From CALDOK01 sp964481655 (GTDB taxonomy: Bacteria > Myxococcota_A > UBA796 > JAFGLY01): a stretch of 64,000 nucleotides of DNA. Shown piece by piece: positions 9,301 to 18,240 of the stretch (positions are counted from its first letter, which is position 1; each line of letters begins with the position of its first letter). Where the stretch lies: the NCBI GenBank assembly GCA_964481655.1, contig CAYZVO010000003.1, forward strand, positions 62,001-126,000, written 5' to 3'. The notes beneath the pieces are model-generated. The model saw nothing but the letters and a program-made list of their open reading frames with translations. It was not told where the DNA came from and did no database searches. A program made the position numbers and the translations under genes.

Positions 9301-9375
9301 GCGACGCAGGTAACGCCTGCCACGGGGGGCACCAACGGCAGCGCGCGGTCCATGTACCCTCGGCCGTGTCGTGGT

Positions 9376-9705
9376 ATGGATGCTCCCCGGCCCTGGATGG
9401 AGGACCGAACGCTGCTGCTGCTCACTGTGATGGCCCAGCTGCTCGCCCTCGGGTACGCGTTTGTGCTGCCCGGGGTGCTCATCGGCCTCGTGGCCGGGCG
9501 GGACTGGTCCTGGCCCATGCGGCTGGGGACCGGCTTCACCCTCGGGGTGCTCGTGGTGCCCCTGGCCTGCTTCGCCGTGGCCTGGCTGCTGGGGACCAAC
9601 ATCCAGCTGCCCCTGGTGCTGGCCGTGGCCACCGTCATCAACCTGCTGGGCCTGGGCGGCTGGCGCCTGCGCGTCCGCCTGGCTCCACCGCCCACCGCTG
9701 GCTGA
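9376..9705 (+). CDS. Small two-to-three-helix membrane protein
   Basis: 109 residues from ATG at 9376; ATG at 9397 is an in-frame alternative giving 102 residues. It holds three hydrophobic stretches (TVMAQLLALGYAFVLPGVLI, the TLGVLVVPLACFAVAWLL region and PLVLAVATVINLLGL) and ends in a basic, Pro-rich tail. It lies seven bases before the second carbamoyltransferase and faces away from the minus-strand unit. No family recognised. It may anchor the carbamoylation machinery at the membrane; that is only context. Confidence 0.66.
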   Translation: MDAPRPWMEDRTLLLLTVMAQLLALGYAFVLPGVLIGLVAGRDWSWPMRLGTGFTLGVLVVPLACFAVAWLLGTNIQLPLVLAVATVINLLGLGGWRLRVRLAPPPTAG

Positions 9706-9712
9706 GGGACCC

Positions 9713-11389
9713 GTGAGCGCTCCGCTGATCCTGGCCATCCACGAGGACACCAACGCCAACGCGGCGCTGCTGCGGGGCAACCGGATCCTGGCGGCGGTGG
9801 CCGAGGAGCGGCTCACCCGCACCAAGTTCCAGTCCGGGCACCCCCGGCTGGCGGTGCACGAGGTGCTGCGGCTCGCGGGGGTCACCCTCGACCAGGTCGA
9901 CGCGGTGGTGGCGGGCAACCGCTTCCACTTCCTGCCCCGGGTGATGGGCAAGGCCATCGAGGGCGAGCACGACATGTTCGGCCCACAGCACAAGGCCTGG
10001 CTGTCCCTGCAGGCCCGCTTCCACCCTCCGGGCCCCCTGGCCCAGGGCCTCGAGCGGCTCTCAGCCCGGATGCTGGCCCGGCGCTTCGGCCGGGGCGTGC
10101 CCCTGGTGGACCACCACACCGCCCACGCCTACTCGGCCTACCTGAGCTCGGCCTTCCCCGAGTGCACGGCCATCACCGTGGACAACATGGGCGACGGGTT
10201 CTCGGCGCGGGTCTTCCGCTGTCGATCGGGTCGCTGCGAGCCCCTGTGGGGGTCGAGCGCGGTGGACTCCCCCGGTGAGTTCTACGGGGAGATCTCCCAG
10301 TTCCTGGGCTTCCGCATCCTCGACGCGGGCAAGGTCACCGGCCTCGCGGCCCGGGGGGACGCCACCCGCGCCTACCCGGTCATGGAGAAGCTCTTCCGGC
10401 TGCGTCGGGACGACACCGACTTCCAGCTGGGCTGGCACTGGACCAAGTCCAAGACCCGCGGTCTGTTCCGCCAGCTGCAGGCCTTCTCCCGCGAGGACAT
10501 CAGCGCGGCGGCCCAGAAGCGCCTCGAGGATCTGCTCGTCCGCTACGTGCTGCGGGCCCTGCGGGAGACGGGGGATCGCCACATCGTGGTGGCGGGCGGT
10601 GTGTTCGCGAACGTCCGGGTCAACCAGCTGCTCTGGCAGCGTCCCGAGATCGACGGGCTGTGGGTCCACCCGGCCATGACCGACCAGGGCATCGCGGTGG
10701 GCGCGGGCCTGGCCTGGCTCGCCGAGCACCACGGCGCCAGCCCCCACCCACTCCCCCACGCTTACCTGGGCACCGAGATCAGCGAGGAGTCCATCGGCCA
10801 ACTGCTCGAGCGCCGCGGGGTGCCCCATGAGCGCTGCGACGACATCGACGCGCGGGTGGCCCAGCTGCTGCTCGACAAGAAGGTCGTCGCCCGGGTCACC
10901 GGCCGCATGGAGTATGGGCCGCGGGCCCTGGGGCACCGCTCGATCCTGTTCCACACCGGCGACCCGTCCGTCAACGACTGGCTCAACCAGCGACTCGACC
11001 GCTCGGCCTTCATGCCCTTCGCCCCGGCGACCATGGTGGAGCACGCCGCCGAATGCTACCGCGACTACGGGCCGGGCATCGCCCACGCGGCCCGCTACAT
11101 GACCGTCTGCCTGGACACCACCCCCGCCATGCGCAAGGCCTCCCCGGCGGTGGTGCACATCGACGGCACCGCCCGGCCTCAGGTGGTGCACCAGGAGACC
11201 GACCCCGGCTACCACCGCATCATCGGGCTGGTCCACGAAGCCACCGGGGTCCCCACGATCCTCAACACCTCCTACAACATCCACGGCGAGCCCATCGCCT
11301 GCAGCGCCGCCGACGCCCTGGACATCTTCCAGCGCAAGGAGGTCGACTGCCTGGCGCTGGGGCCCTTCCTGCTGCAGCGAGACGCCTGA
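9713..11389 (+). CDS. NodU/CmcH-family carbamoyltransferase (copy 2)
   Basis: 558 residues from GTG at 9713. Kae1-like N-terminal half with HEDTNANAALL at residues 9-19, AEERLTRTKFQSGHP about 31-45 and DHHTAHAYSAY near 132; YrdC-like C-terminal half with RMEYGPRALGHRSILF near 398 and a late ILNTSYNIHGEPIA. It shares family and length with the copy on the other strand, but the two differ clearly in sequence, so they may carbamoylate different positions. The stop overlaps the ATG of the radical SAM gene (TGATG), showing tight coupling. Confidence 0.93.
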   Translation: MSAPLILAIHEDTNANAALLRGNRILAAVAEERLTRTKFQSGHPRLAVHEVLRLAGVTLDQVDAVVAGNRFHFLPRVMGKAIEGEHDMFGPQHKAWLSLQARFHPPGPLAQGLERLSARMLARRFGRGVPLVDHHTAHAYSAYLSSAFPECTAITVDNMGDGFSARVFRCRSGRCEPLWGSSAVDSPGEFYGEISQFLGFRILDAGKVTGLAARGDATRAYPVMEKLFRLRRDDTDFQLGWHWTKSKTRGLFRQLQAFSREDISAAAQKRLEDLLVRYVLRALRETGDRHIVVAGGVFANVRVNQLLWQRPEIDGLWVHPAMTDQGIAVGAGLAWLAEHHGASPHPLPHAYLGTEISEESIGQLLERRGVPHERCDDIDARVAQLLLDKKVVARVTGRMEYGPRALGHRSILFHTGDPSVNDWLNQRLDRSAFMPFAPATMVEHAAECYRDYGPGIAHAARYMTVCLDTTPAMRKASPAVVHIDGTARPQVVHQETDPGYHRIIGLVHEATGVPTILNTSYNIHGEPIACSAADALDIFQRKEVDCLALGPFLLQRDA

Positions 11390-12795
11390 TGCGCGTCCTG
11401 TTCGCCAACACCTGCTACCAGCAGCGGGTCGAGTACACCTCGCTCATCTCGGTGGTGCCGCCCCTCGAGATCGCCACGGCGGCGGCGCTGGTGCGACGGG
11501 ACCTGCCCGGGGTGCACGTGGCGCTGCTGGACGCCAACGCCCTGGGCATGTCCGAGCGGGACGTGGCGCGACGCATCCGCGACATGGCCCCCGATGTGGT
11601 GGTCTTCCAGGCGGCGACCTTCGCCATCAACGCCGTGCGCGACATCGTGGCCGAGCTGGCCTGCGCCACCGAGGCCAAGCTGGTGCTCACCGGCAGCCAC
11701 GGCTCGGCCCTGCCAGAGCGCACCTTCCAGGAGATCCCCGGCCTCGACGTCATCGTGCGCGGCGAGCCCGAGTGGACCGTGCTGGAGCTGCTGCGAGCCT
11801 GGAGACAGGGCGGCGACATCGAACAGGTCGAGGGCATCCACGCGCGGGTGGACGAGGGCGAGCGCCTCATCGCCACCCCCGACCGCGCGCTCTGCCACGA
11901 CCTGGACGCCCTGCCGGTGCCCGCCCGCGACCTGCTGCCGAACCACCGCTACTCGGCCCCGTGGTCCACCAGGGTCACCGCCGTCCGCACCACCCGGGGC
12001 TGCCCCGGCGCCTGCCGCTTCTGCGACGCCCACCTGCTGAGCGGCGCCCGCACGCGCACCCGCAGCCCCGTGGCGGTGGTCAACGAGCTGGAGGACTGCG
12101 CCAAGGCCCACGGCACCGACTACTTCGCCATCCTGGACCACACCTTCACCGCCCGGCGGGAGTTCGTGGTCGCCGTGTGCGAGGAGATGCTGCGCCGCTA
12201 CGCCCTGCGCGGGGTGCGCTGGGTCTGCAACACCCGCGTGGACATGCTCAGCGACGAGCTGGTGGCCCTGATGCGCCGCGCCGGCTGCCTGCAGATCGGC
12301 CTGGGTATCGAGTCCGCCGACAACGCCCGCCTGGCCCAGGTCCGGAAGAACATCACCGAGGACCAGATCCGCGCCGCCATCGGTCGCCTGAAGCGCCACG
12401 GCATCATCGCCATGGGCTACACGATCATCGGCTTCCCGGGGGACGACGCCGACAGCATCGCGCGCACCAAGGCGAAGATCCTCGACCTCGACCCCCACAC
12501 CCTGCAGCTGTCTTTCGCCACGCCGCTGCCCGGCACCGCGCTGAGGGACGACTGCATCGCCGAGGACCGCATCCTGTCGGACGATTGGGACGACTACGTC
12601 TTCCTGCGCAAGTCCATCGTCCGCAACGACCACCTCTCGCCCGGTGAGATCGAGTCGGCGCGACGGGACATCGTCAAGAGCTTCTACCTGCGCCCTGGGA
12701 AGCTGGCCCAGCTCGGCTGGTTCCTGGCGGCCCGGGCTCGGCCCAGCACCACCGCGACGCTGGCGGCCTCGATCAAGGTGCTGCGGAACATGTAG
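11389..12795 (+). CDS. Cobalamin-binding-domain radical SAM enzyme
   Basis: 468 residues, ATG at 11389 overlapping the carbamoyltransferase stop by one base. Residues 1-180 form a Rossmann-like B12-binding-type domain (PPLEIATAAALV; VIVRGEPEWT). Residues about 201-213 carry TTRGCPGACRFCDA, the CxxxCxxC cluster for the SAM-cleaving 4Fe-4S centre, followed by the usual barrel (GIESADN, GYTIIGFPGD). Relatives methylate, rearrange or cyclise unreactive carbons in lipids, cofactors and antibiotics. Here it probably modifies the same glycoside or lipid that is carbamoylated. Note that the B12-site DxHxxG is not evident, so cobalamin binding is uncertain. Confidence 0.9.
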   Translation: MRVLFANTCYQQRVEYTSLISVVPPLEIATAAALVRRDLPGVHVALLDANALGMSERDVARRIRDMAPDVVVFQAATFAINAVRDIVAELACATEAKLVLTGSHGSALPERTFQEIPGLDVIVRGEPEWTVLELLRAWRQGGDIEQVEGIHARVDEGERLIATPDRALCHDLDALPVPARDLLPNHRYSAPWSTRVTAVRTTRGCPGACRFCDAHLLSGARTRTRSPVAVVNELEDCAKAHGTDYFAILDHTFTARREFVVAVCEEMLRRYALRGVRWVCNTRVDMLSDELVALMRRAGCLQIGLGIESADNARLAQVRKNITEDQIRAAIGRLKRHGIIAMGYTIIGFPGDDADSIARTKAKILDLDPHTLQLSFATPLPGTALRDDCIAEDRILSDDWDDYVFLRKSIVRNDHLSPGEIESARRDIVKSFYLRPGKLAQLGWFLAARARPSTTATLAASIKVLRNM

Positions 12796-12815
12796 GCTGG
12801 GATCAGGAGGTGGCC

Positions 12816-13631
12816 TTGCGCACACCGCTGCTCGCTCTCGTCCCCGCCCTGTCCGGCTGCATCATCGCCTACGCTCCCGCGGTCCAGCCCCTGGGGCGGG
12901 TCGTGCCGGACACCACGCCCGGTCACGTCGACGTCGGCATGGACATCGACCTCGGCCGCAACCTGACCGAGGGCGCGGGGGTGAACCTGGACGGAGAGCT
13001 CGAGGCCGCCGACGGTGCGCCGGTCTGGCCCTGCTGGGGTGTGAACTACCGACAGGGCCTGGGGCGCGGCCTGGGCATCGAGGGCCGGATCAACGGCTCG
13101 CTGATGCTGCCTCTGCCTCCGCTGCCGGTGCCCAACGGCATGTCCATGGCGCCGGTGGTGCGCGTGTATCAATGGGGCGACAGCCTGAAGCTGCACACCA
13201 TCCCCCGCTTCATGTTCATCCGCGGCCACATCACGGTGGCGGCCTACGACAAGCACGTGGCCAACACCACAGGGCTGGGGCTCGAGCTGCCCGCGATCCT
13301 GTCGTGGGAGCCGGTGCCCGTCTTCGCGGCCACCAGCACCCTGTGGCTGCGCGGCTACCACATGAGCCAGACCACCGAGCACACCCCCGACGACGGCCCG
13401 GTCGTCGAGGGCGTGCGCGGGTCCTGGCTCAACCTGGGCTCCGGCGCGACCCTCAACCTGTTCCTGCGGCCTGGCGCGTTCCGGTTCGGGCTGGGTGCGG
13501 GGGTCGAGTGGATGCCCAACCCCGGGGCCAGCGTCGGCTACGCGGACAGCAGCGTCGAGCCCCCAGGCCACTTCTGGGTGCCGCAGTTCGGCTTGACCAT
13601 GGGCGGCACCTGGGGCGGCGAGGAGGATTAG
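12816..13631 (+). CDS. Outer-membrane lipoprotein, unknown function
   Basis: 271 residues from TTG at 12816. This start is chosen because AGGAGG (12805-12810) lies five bases before it; the GTG at 12810 overlaps that site and is less likely. The signal peptide ends in PALSGC (lipobox). The rest is rich in Gly and aromatic residues with alternating hydrophobic strands (GLGLELPAILSWEPV, FRFGLGAGVEWMPN), as in small outer-membrane or surface proteins. No family recognised. It runs convergent to the AIM24 genes and is 20 bases downstream of the radical SAM gene. Confidence 0.75.
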   Translation: MRTPLLALVPALSGCIIAYAPAVQPLGRVVPDTTPGHVDVGMDIDLGRNLTEGAGVNLDGELEAADGAPVWPCWGVNYRQGLGRGLGIEGRINGSLMLPLPPLPVPNGMSMAPVVRVYQWGDSLKLHTIPRFMFIRGHITVAAYDKHVANTTGLGLELPAILSWEPVPVFAATSTLWLRGYHMSQTTEHTPDDGPVVEGVRGSWLNLGSGATLNLFLRPGAFRFGLGAGVEWMPNPGASVGYADSSVEPPGHFWVPQFGLTMGGTWGGEED

Positions 13632-13649
13632 CCGCCCCAGGGAGCCACG

Positions 13650-14330
13650 CTACTTCTTCTTCTGCTCGATGGCGCGGAAGGGGTGTAGGAACTCGGCCAT
13701 GCCCTGACCGGCGCGGGTCTGGATCCAGAGCTTGCCGGTGCCCCGGAACTCGCAGACCAGGCCCTCACCGCTGAAGATGCTGGCCTTGAGCCCGCCCACG
13801 GTGCGCACGTTGAAATCGAGCGTGTTCTCGAAGGCCACGATGTGGCCGGTGTCTACGACGTAGCCGCCGTCGACATCGACCTCGTGGATGGCGCCGTAGG
13901 AGCCGAAGAACAGGTGGCCTGTGCCGGTGGCCTGGAGCATGAACAGCCCCTCGCCGCCGAAGAAGGTCTTGCCGCCGCCCCACTTGGAGTCCAGCTCGAC
14001 GCCCTCGGTGGAGGCCACGTAGGCGCCGGACTGCAGGATGACCGGGGTGGCGCCGTCGAGCTCGAGGTGCATCAGGTCGCCGGGGGTCGAGGGCGCGATC
14101 TCGATGCGGCCCTCGCCCTCCTTGCAGGTGTAGGTGTTCTGGAAGAGGCTCTCGCCGCCCATCATCTTGCGCTTGAGCGCGGCCCCCAGGCCGCCGCGCA
14201 TGTTGGTCTCCATGTCCAGGTTGGTGGACATGGACATCATGGCGCCGGCCTCGGTGACGATGGTCTCGCCGGGCTGGAGCTTGACGCGGACGGCCGCGAA
14301 GTCGGGCTTGCAGACGATCTCGAAGTTCAT
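13650..14330 (-). CDS. AIM24 family protein, third gene of the tandem
   Basis: 226 residues from ATG at 14330. Typical AIM24/TIGR00266 features: ETIVTEAGAMMSM near 23, GGESLFQN near 58, GEGLFMLQATGTG in the middle and DVDGGYVVDTGHIVAFE near 150, forming a double beta-barrel-like fold. The C terminus is FRAIEQKKK. The biochemical role is not established; the yeast namesake is a mitochondrial protein. It is the last of three paralogues in one minus-strand unit, 13 bases after the second. Confidence 0.9.
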   Translation of the reverse strand: MNFEIVCKPDFAAVRVKLQPGETIVTEAGAMMSMSTNLDMETNMRGGLGAALKRKMMGGESLFQNTYTCKEGEGRIEIAPSTPGDLMHLELDGATPVILQSGAYVASTEGVELDSKWGGGKTFFGGEGLFMLQATGTGHLFFGSYGAIHEVDVDGGYVVDTGHIVAFENTLDFNVRTVGGLKASIFSGEGLVCEFRGTGKLWIQTRAGQGMAEFLHPFRAIEQKKK

Positions 14331-14343
14331 GATCGCTCCTGTG

Positions 14344-15024
14344 CTAGCGCTTGCGCGGGGGCAGCATGGAGCCCACCGCCTGGCCGAAGGCCTGGGGGTT
14401 GCGGGTCTGGAGCCAGAGGCGCCCCTTGCCCGTGAAGTGGCAGACCAGCCCCTCGCCGGACAGCAGGAAGGTCTTCCAGCCACCGAACTTCTTGTTGCTG
14501 AACTGCAGGCCTTCCTCGAAGGCCACGATGTGGCCTGTGTCGACGGTGAAGGAGCCGTCCACGTCCACGACCTTGATGGCGCCGAAGCTGTTGAAGGCCA
14601 GCGGGCCGGTCCCGGTGACCTCGAGCATGAACATGCCCTCGCCGCCGAGGAAGGTCTTGGCCCCACCCCACTTGGTGTTCAGCTCGATGCCGGGGCCGGA
14701 GGCCAGGTAGGAGCTGCTCTGGAGGTAGAGCTTACCGCCGTTCAGCTCGGTGACCTCAACGTCGCCGACCATCTTGGGGGCCAGGTCCACGTTGGCGGGG
14801 CCGCCGGTGGCGGTGAAGTGGTTCTGGAAGAAGGACTCACCGCCGAGCATGCGCTTCAGCCCGCCCAGCAGGCCGCCCTTGCCGCTGCTCTTGTAGGTCG
14901 TGGTGACCTGGACGTTGCTGCTCATGGAGACCATGGCCGAGGGCTCGGCCACGACGGTCTCGCCGTCGGCGAGCCGAGCGATGGCCAGGGCGTAGGACGG
15001 TCCGTACTTGATGTCGAAGTTCAT
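14344..15024 (-). CDS. AIM24 family protein, second gene of the tandem
   Basis: 226 residues from ATG at 15024. It shares with its neighbours GETVVAEPSAMVSM, GGESFFQN, GEGMFMLEVTGTG and VDTGHIVAFEEG. It is closer in length and N terminus (MNFDIKYG against MNFEIVCK) to the third gene than to the first, suggesting a later duplication. It starts nine bases after the first paralogue ends. Function unknown. Confidence 0.9.
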   Translation of the reverse strand: MNFDIKYGPSYALAIARLADGETVVAEPSAMVSMSSNVQVTTTYKSSGKGGLLGGLKRMLGGESFFQNHFTATGGPANVDLAPKMVGDVEVTELNGGKLYLQSSSYLASGPGIELNTKWGGAKTFLGGEGMFMLEVTGTGPLAFNSFGAIKVVDVDGSFTVDTGHIVAFEEGLQFSNKKFGGWKTFLLSGEGLVCHFTGKGRLWLQTRNPQAFGQAVGSMLPPRKR

Positions 15025-15033
15025 GGGGTCCTC

Positions 15034-15750
15034 CTACGAAGGCAGCTGGGGGGTGACCCAGCCCACGAAGGAGCCGAGGTTGCGGGTCTGCATGTAGAGC
15101 TTGCCCTTGCCGGACAGCTCGAGGACCAGGCCCTCGCCGGACATCATGGTGGCCTTGAGGCCGCCGACGGAGCGGACGCGGGCGGTGAGGCTGGGCTCGT
15201 AGGCCACCAGGTGGCCGGTATCGACGACGTAGGCGCCGTCGACGTCCACCTCGACGATGCCGCCGTAGGCGTTGACCAGCAGGTCGCCTTCGCCGGAGCA
15301 CTCCAGGAAGAAGGCGCCTTCCTTGGAGAGGATCATGCGAAGTCCGCCGAAGACCAGCTTCTGCTTCACGCCCGGGGAGCAGGCCAGGAAGGAGCTGGCC
15401 TGGACGCGCAGCTTGGTGTCGCCGCTCAGTGTGTGATGCACGATGTCGCCCACCAGCGCGGGGGCCAGCATGACCTGGGCGCCGACCTGGGTGGAGCGGA
15501 ACTCGTTGAGGAACATGGACTCGCCGCCCATCACCTTGCGCACGATGGCGGCGAAGATGGTGACCACGAACCCGATGACACGGCCGACGAAGCCGGCGTC
15601 GGGGTCGGCGGTGCTGGCGAACTTGGTGTCCAGGCTCAGGCCGTCGGTGAAGGCCACCATGGCCCCGGCCTCCGACAGGAAGGTCTCGCCCTGGTTCAGT
15701 GTGACGGTGGCCATCGCGTAGGATGGCCGGCTCTCGACTTCGATCAGCAT
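15034..15750 (-). CDS. AIM24 family protein, first gene of the tandem
   Basis: 238 residues from ATG at 15750. It has the same core motifs as the two genes after it (ETFLSEAGAMVAF, GGESMFLN, DVDGAYVVDTGHLVAYE) but differs by a hydrophobic insert, GFVGRVIGFVVTIFAAIV, before the GGES motif; this could be an amphipathic or membrane-touching helix. As leader of the three-gene unit it carries whatever promoter lies in 15751-15854. Three differing paralogues side by side suggest a hetero-oligomer; this is inference. Confidence 0.9.
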   Translation of the reverse strand: MLIEVESRPSYAMATVTLNQGETFLSEAGAMVAFTDGLSLDTKFASTADPDAGFVGRVIGFVVTIFAAIVRKVMGGESMFLNEFRSTQVGAQVMLAPALVGDIVHHTLSGDTKLRVQASSFLACSPGVKQKLVFGGLRMILSKEGAFFLECSGEGDLLVNAYGGIVEVDVDGAYVVDTGHLVAYEPSLTARVRSVGGLKATMMSGEGLVLELSGKGKLYMQTRNLGSFVGWVTPQLPS

Positions 15751-15823
15751 GGGGGTCCCTTGGTTGTAGGCACCCGTCCGGTATGGGTGGGCCCCCCCGT
15801 GAGCAACGGGTTCGCGGGGCTTT

Positions 15824-15845
15824 GACCCCGGGCTGATCCCGGGTC
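15824..15845 (-). terminator. Possible hairpin after the MBL-fold gene
   Basis: GACCC and GGGTC with an inner GGG/CCC pairing form an eight-pair stem with one bulged C and a CTGAT loop, just past the stop of the minus-strand metallo-beta-lactamase gene (15855). There is no U tract, so intrinsic termination is doubtful. Confidence 0.3.
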
Positions 15846-15854
15846 GACGGCCCG

Positions 15855-16613
15855 TCAGCTGGCGATCGTCGCGGCCTGGCCCGGCCGCAGCACCATCACC
15901 CGCTGCGCTTCGCCGCGGCGGGCCATGATCTCCACCAGCTGGCTGGCCCGCCCCCGGTGCAGGGAGAGGGGGGGCACAGACAACCAGATCCCCCCTTCGT
16001 GGATGGGGATCACGGTGGTGGCCTCGAGGATGTCGGCGGCCTCGGCGGCGTGGGGGGGACACATCACGGTGCGGGTGCCCAGGATGCGGGTGGCGCCCAC
16101 GGGGAGCATGGCCAGGCGCAGTGGGCCGAAGCGAGCACGGATCTGCCGCATCACGTCCCGGTCGAGCTTGGCGTCGCCCCCGAAGAACAGCGCGCCCCAG
16201 CCGGGAAGCTGCGCCACGTAGTTGACTTCTTCGGGCCGGGGCCCGGTGTGGGGACCGGGCACCGCGGTGAGCTCCACGCCGTCGATGGTGGTGCTCTCCC
16301 AGGGCGCCAGCTCCCGGCCCCCTGCGGGCAAGCCTCCCAACGCGGTGGCCGAGCCTGGCGGGAAGAGCCAGTGCCTCGGCGGGGTGCTGGTGCGGGCCAT
16401 GGCCTTCGGATCGTAGTGGTCCGGGTGCAGGTGGCTGACCCAGACCCCCTCGAGGGGCGGCAGGTCCTCCGGGCCGAGCCCGGGGCGGCGGAAGCAGGGC
16501 AGGCCCCGCAGGTGCATGGCGAACCAGGGATCGGTCAGCCAGTGCCGGTCTCCCCAGGACAGCAGCAGGGTCGAGCAGCGGATCATGGTGACCCGCAGCG
16601 TGGGGCTACTCAT
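15855..16613 (-). CDS. Metallo-beta-lactamase-fold hydrolase (UlaG/NAPE-PLD type)
   Basis: 252 residues from ATG at 16613, which overlaps the end of the membrane protein gene upstream by eight bases. It carries HLHPDHYD near residues 58-65 (the HxHxDH metal site), an FFGGDAKL strand supplying the bridging Asp and a late PIHEGG histidine, as in cytosolic lactonases and phosphodiesterases. The opening, TLLLSWGDRHWLTDPWF, fits the UlaG-like group. No signal peptide. Substrate unknown; translational coupling to the glycosyltransferase-like gene suggests a phosphodiester or lipid-linked substrate. Confidence 0.87.
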   Translation of the reverse strand: MSSPTLRVTMIRCSTLLLSWGDRHWLTDPWFAMHLRGLPCFRRPGLGPEDLPPLEGVWVSHLHPDHYDPKAMARTSTPPRHWLFPPGSATALGGLPAGGRELAPWESTTIDGVELTAVPGPHTGPRPEEVNYVAQLPGWGALFFGGDAKLDRDVMRQIRARFGPLRLAMLPVGATRILGTRTVMCPPHAAEAADILEATTVIPIHEGGIWLSVPPLSLHRGRASQLVEIMARRGEAQRVMVLRPGQAATIAS

Positions 16614-18183
16614 AGATGTAGCTCCAGATGGCCAGGGTGCGGTGCTCGCGGGTGACCGGTTCCTGCACAAGCTGCTGGAGGTCGTCGCCGTCGGGCAGGT
16701 GCACGGGGCGGTAGAAGCTGGGCCAGGGCCAGGGCTGGGTCATGTGCCAGCGCTCCTGCTCGAGCTCGGCGACGCTCTCCCGGGTGTAGAAGAACTGCCA
16801 GTCCTTGCGCAGCTCTTCGGGGAGAACCTCGAGGCCCGAGTCGTTGGCGCCGGCGTGGGGGAAGCGCACGTACCAGCGCTCGTCGATGGGCACCTCCCAC
16901 TGGCGGATGCCCAGCAGCAGCGCCCCCAGCAGGAACGCGGCCACGCCCACGGCGGTCGCCCGCCGCCAGCTGTTCAGCCCCTCGGCCACCCAGACGAAGC
17001 CCAGGGTCATGAAGGCCGCCAGGGGGAACAGGTGCAGCGCCATGAAGGTCTGCTTGAGCTCCTCCCAGTTCTCCTGGAAGACGAACAGCACCGCCACGAT
17101 GGCGTACCAGAACCACAGCAGGGCCCCCAGGAAGCGCTGGCGCCTGAGCAGCAGGACCGAGCCCACCGCGGCGATGGGGGTGAGCAGCAGGCCCATGGAC
17201 TTGATGGTCACCAGGGGCCAGTGCAGCCAGGTGGGGTAGGCGAAGTGGGGGGTGCGGATGATGTCGGTGTGGAAGGGGTAGTTCAGCAGGCCGTTGAACT
17301 CGAAGGGCTCGGACAGCCCGAACCAGGTGTGGGGGAAGGTGGGGCGGAAGCCCTCGAGATGGGCCACCTGGCTGGGGTGGATGATGGGCTCGCCGTAGGC
17401 GAACTGGTTCCACAGCAGCACCGGCAGGATGGCCGCGAAGGCGGCCCCGGTGAAGGCCCCGAGCCTGCCGAGGTAGCGCTGCCAGGACGGCCGGGACCAG
17501 GCCATGAAGGCCAGCATCATGGGCCCCAGGATGATGGCCTCGTTGCGGATGCCGCCGATGATGCCGTAGACCAGGCCGCACAGCCACCACGAGGGGCGAT
17601 CCTCGGACAGCAGCACCCACAAGAACACCAGGAAGGCGAGCCCGAAGAGGTTGCCGTTGAGGCGGTCGAGGTAGAGCGAGAAGGGGTTGAAGACCAGGAA
17701 CAAGGCGCCCAGCAGGGGGATCACGAAGTCAGCCCCGCTGGCGGGCGCGGCGCCATCGCTCGAGCGGCTGGCGGTGAGCCGCCGAAGGCCCAGGAAGCCG
17801 AAGCCGAACAGCAGGGTCCAGGTGGCGGCGTAGCCCCAGCGGAAGGCCCCCTTGGCGAACACGGCGAAGGGCGCGGCGAAGAGGATCCCCGTGCCCACGC
17901 GCTGGTCCTTGGACGCGATGCCGAAGCTGCCCGGGGTGGGGTCGAAGCTGTCGTCGGGGATGACGCCCTTCAGCTCGTAGTCGAAGCGCGGAGAGCCGTC
18001 GATCCGGTGCAGGTCCACCGGCTGCCCGGTCATGAACATGGCGGGCACGGTGATGTAGGTGTCCCAATACCCTCGGCTGGGGCCGTCGAAGCGCAGCCCA
18101 GAGACCAGGAACACCAGCGCACCCAGGGCCAGCAGGATGCTGCGTTGGCGGCGGGTGACGGGCGTGGGGGTTGAGGTGGTCAT
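16606..18183 (-). CDS. Polytopic membrane glycosyltransferase-like protein
   Basis: 525 residues from ATG at 18183; a GTG at 18225 would add 14 basic residues. There are roughly ten to twelve hydrophobic segments. The first long loop has GYWDTYITVPAMFMTGQ and charged Asp residues, as in the first extracytoplasmic loop of GT-C enzymes; a soluble C-terminal tail ends in WSYIYE. I cannot name the family. It is divergent from the GT2-radical SAM pair, and its last codons overlap the MBL-fold gene. The likely role is sugar transfer from a polyprenyl-phosphate donor made by the neighbouring GT2. Confidence 0.72.
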   Translation of the reverse strand: MTTSTPTPVTRRQRSILLALGALVFLVSGLRFDGPSRGYWDTYITVPAMFMTGQPVDLHRIDGSPRFDYELKGVIPDDSFDPTPGSFGIASKDQRVGTGILFAAPFAVFAKGAFRWGYAATWTLLFGFGFLGLRRLTASRSSDGAAPASGADFVIPLLGALFLVFNPFSLYLDRLNGNLFGLAFLVFLWVLLSEDRPSWWLCGLVYGIIGGIRNEAIILGPMMLAFMAWSRPSWQRYLGRLGAFTGAAFAAILPVLLWNQFAYGEPIIHPSQVAHLEGFRPTFPHTWFGLSEPFEFNGLLNYPFHTDIIRTPHFAYPTWLHWPLVTIKSMGLLLTPIAAVGSVLLLRRQRFLGALLWFWYAIVAVLFVFQENWEELKQTFMALHLFPLAAFMTLGFVWVAEGLNSWRRATAVGVAAFLLGALLLGIRQWEVPIDERWYVRFPHAGANDSGLEVLPEELRKDWQFFYTRESVAELEQERWHMTQPWPWPSFYRPVHLPDGDDLQQLVQEPVTREHRTLAIWSYIYE

Positions 18184-18240
18184 GCTGTGGGTGCGCTCAC
18201 GGCGGGGTTGGCGCCTTCTTATCACAGTGGATTGTGGTTA

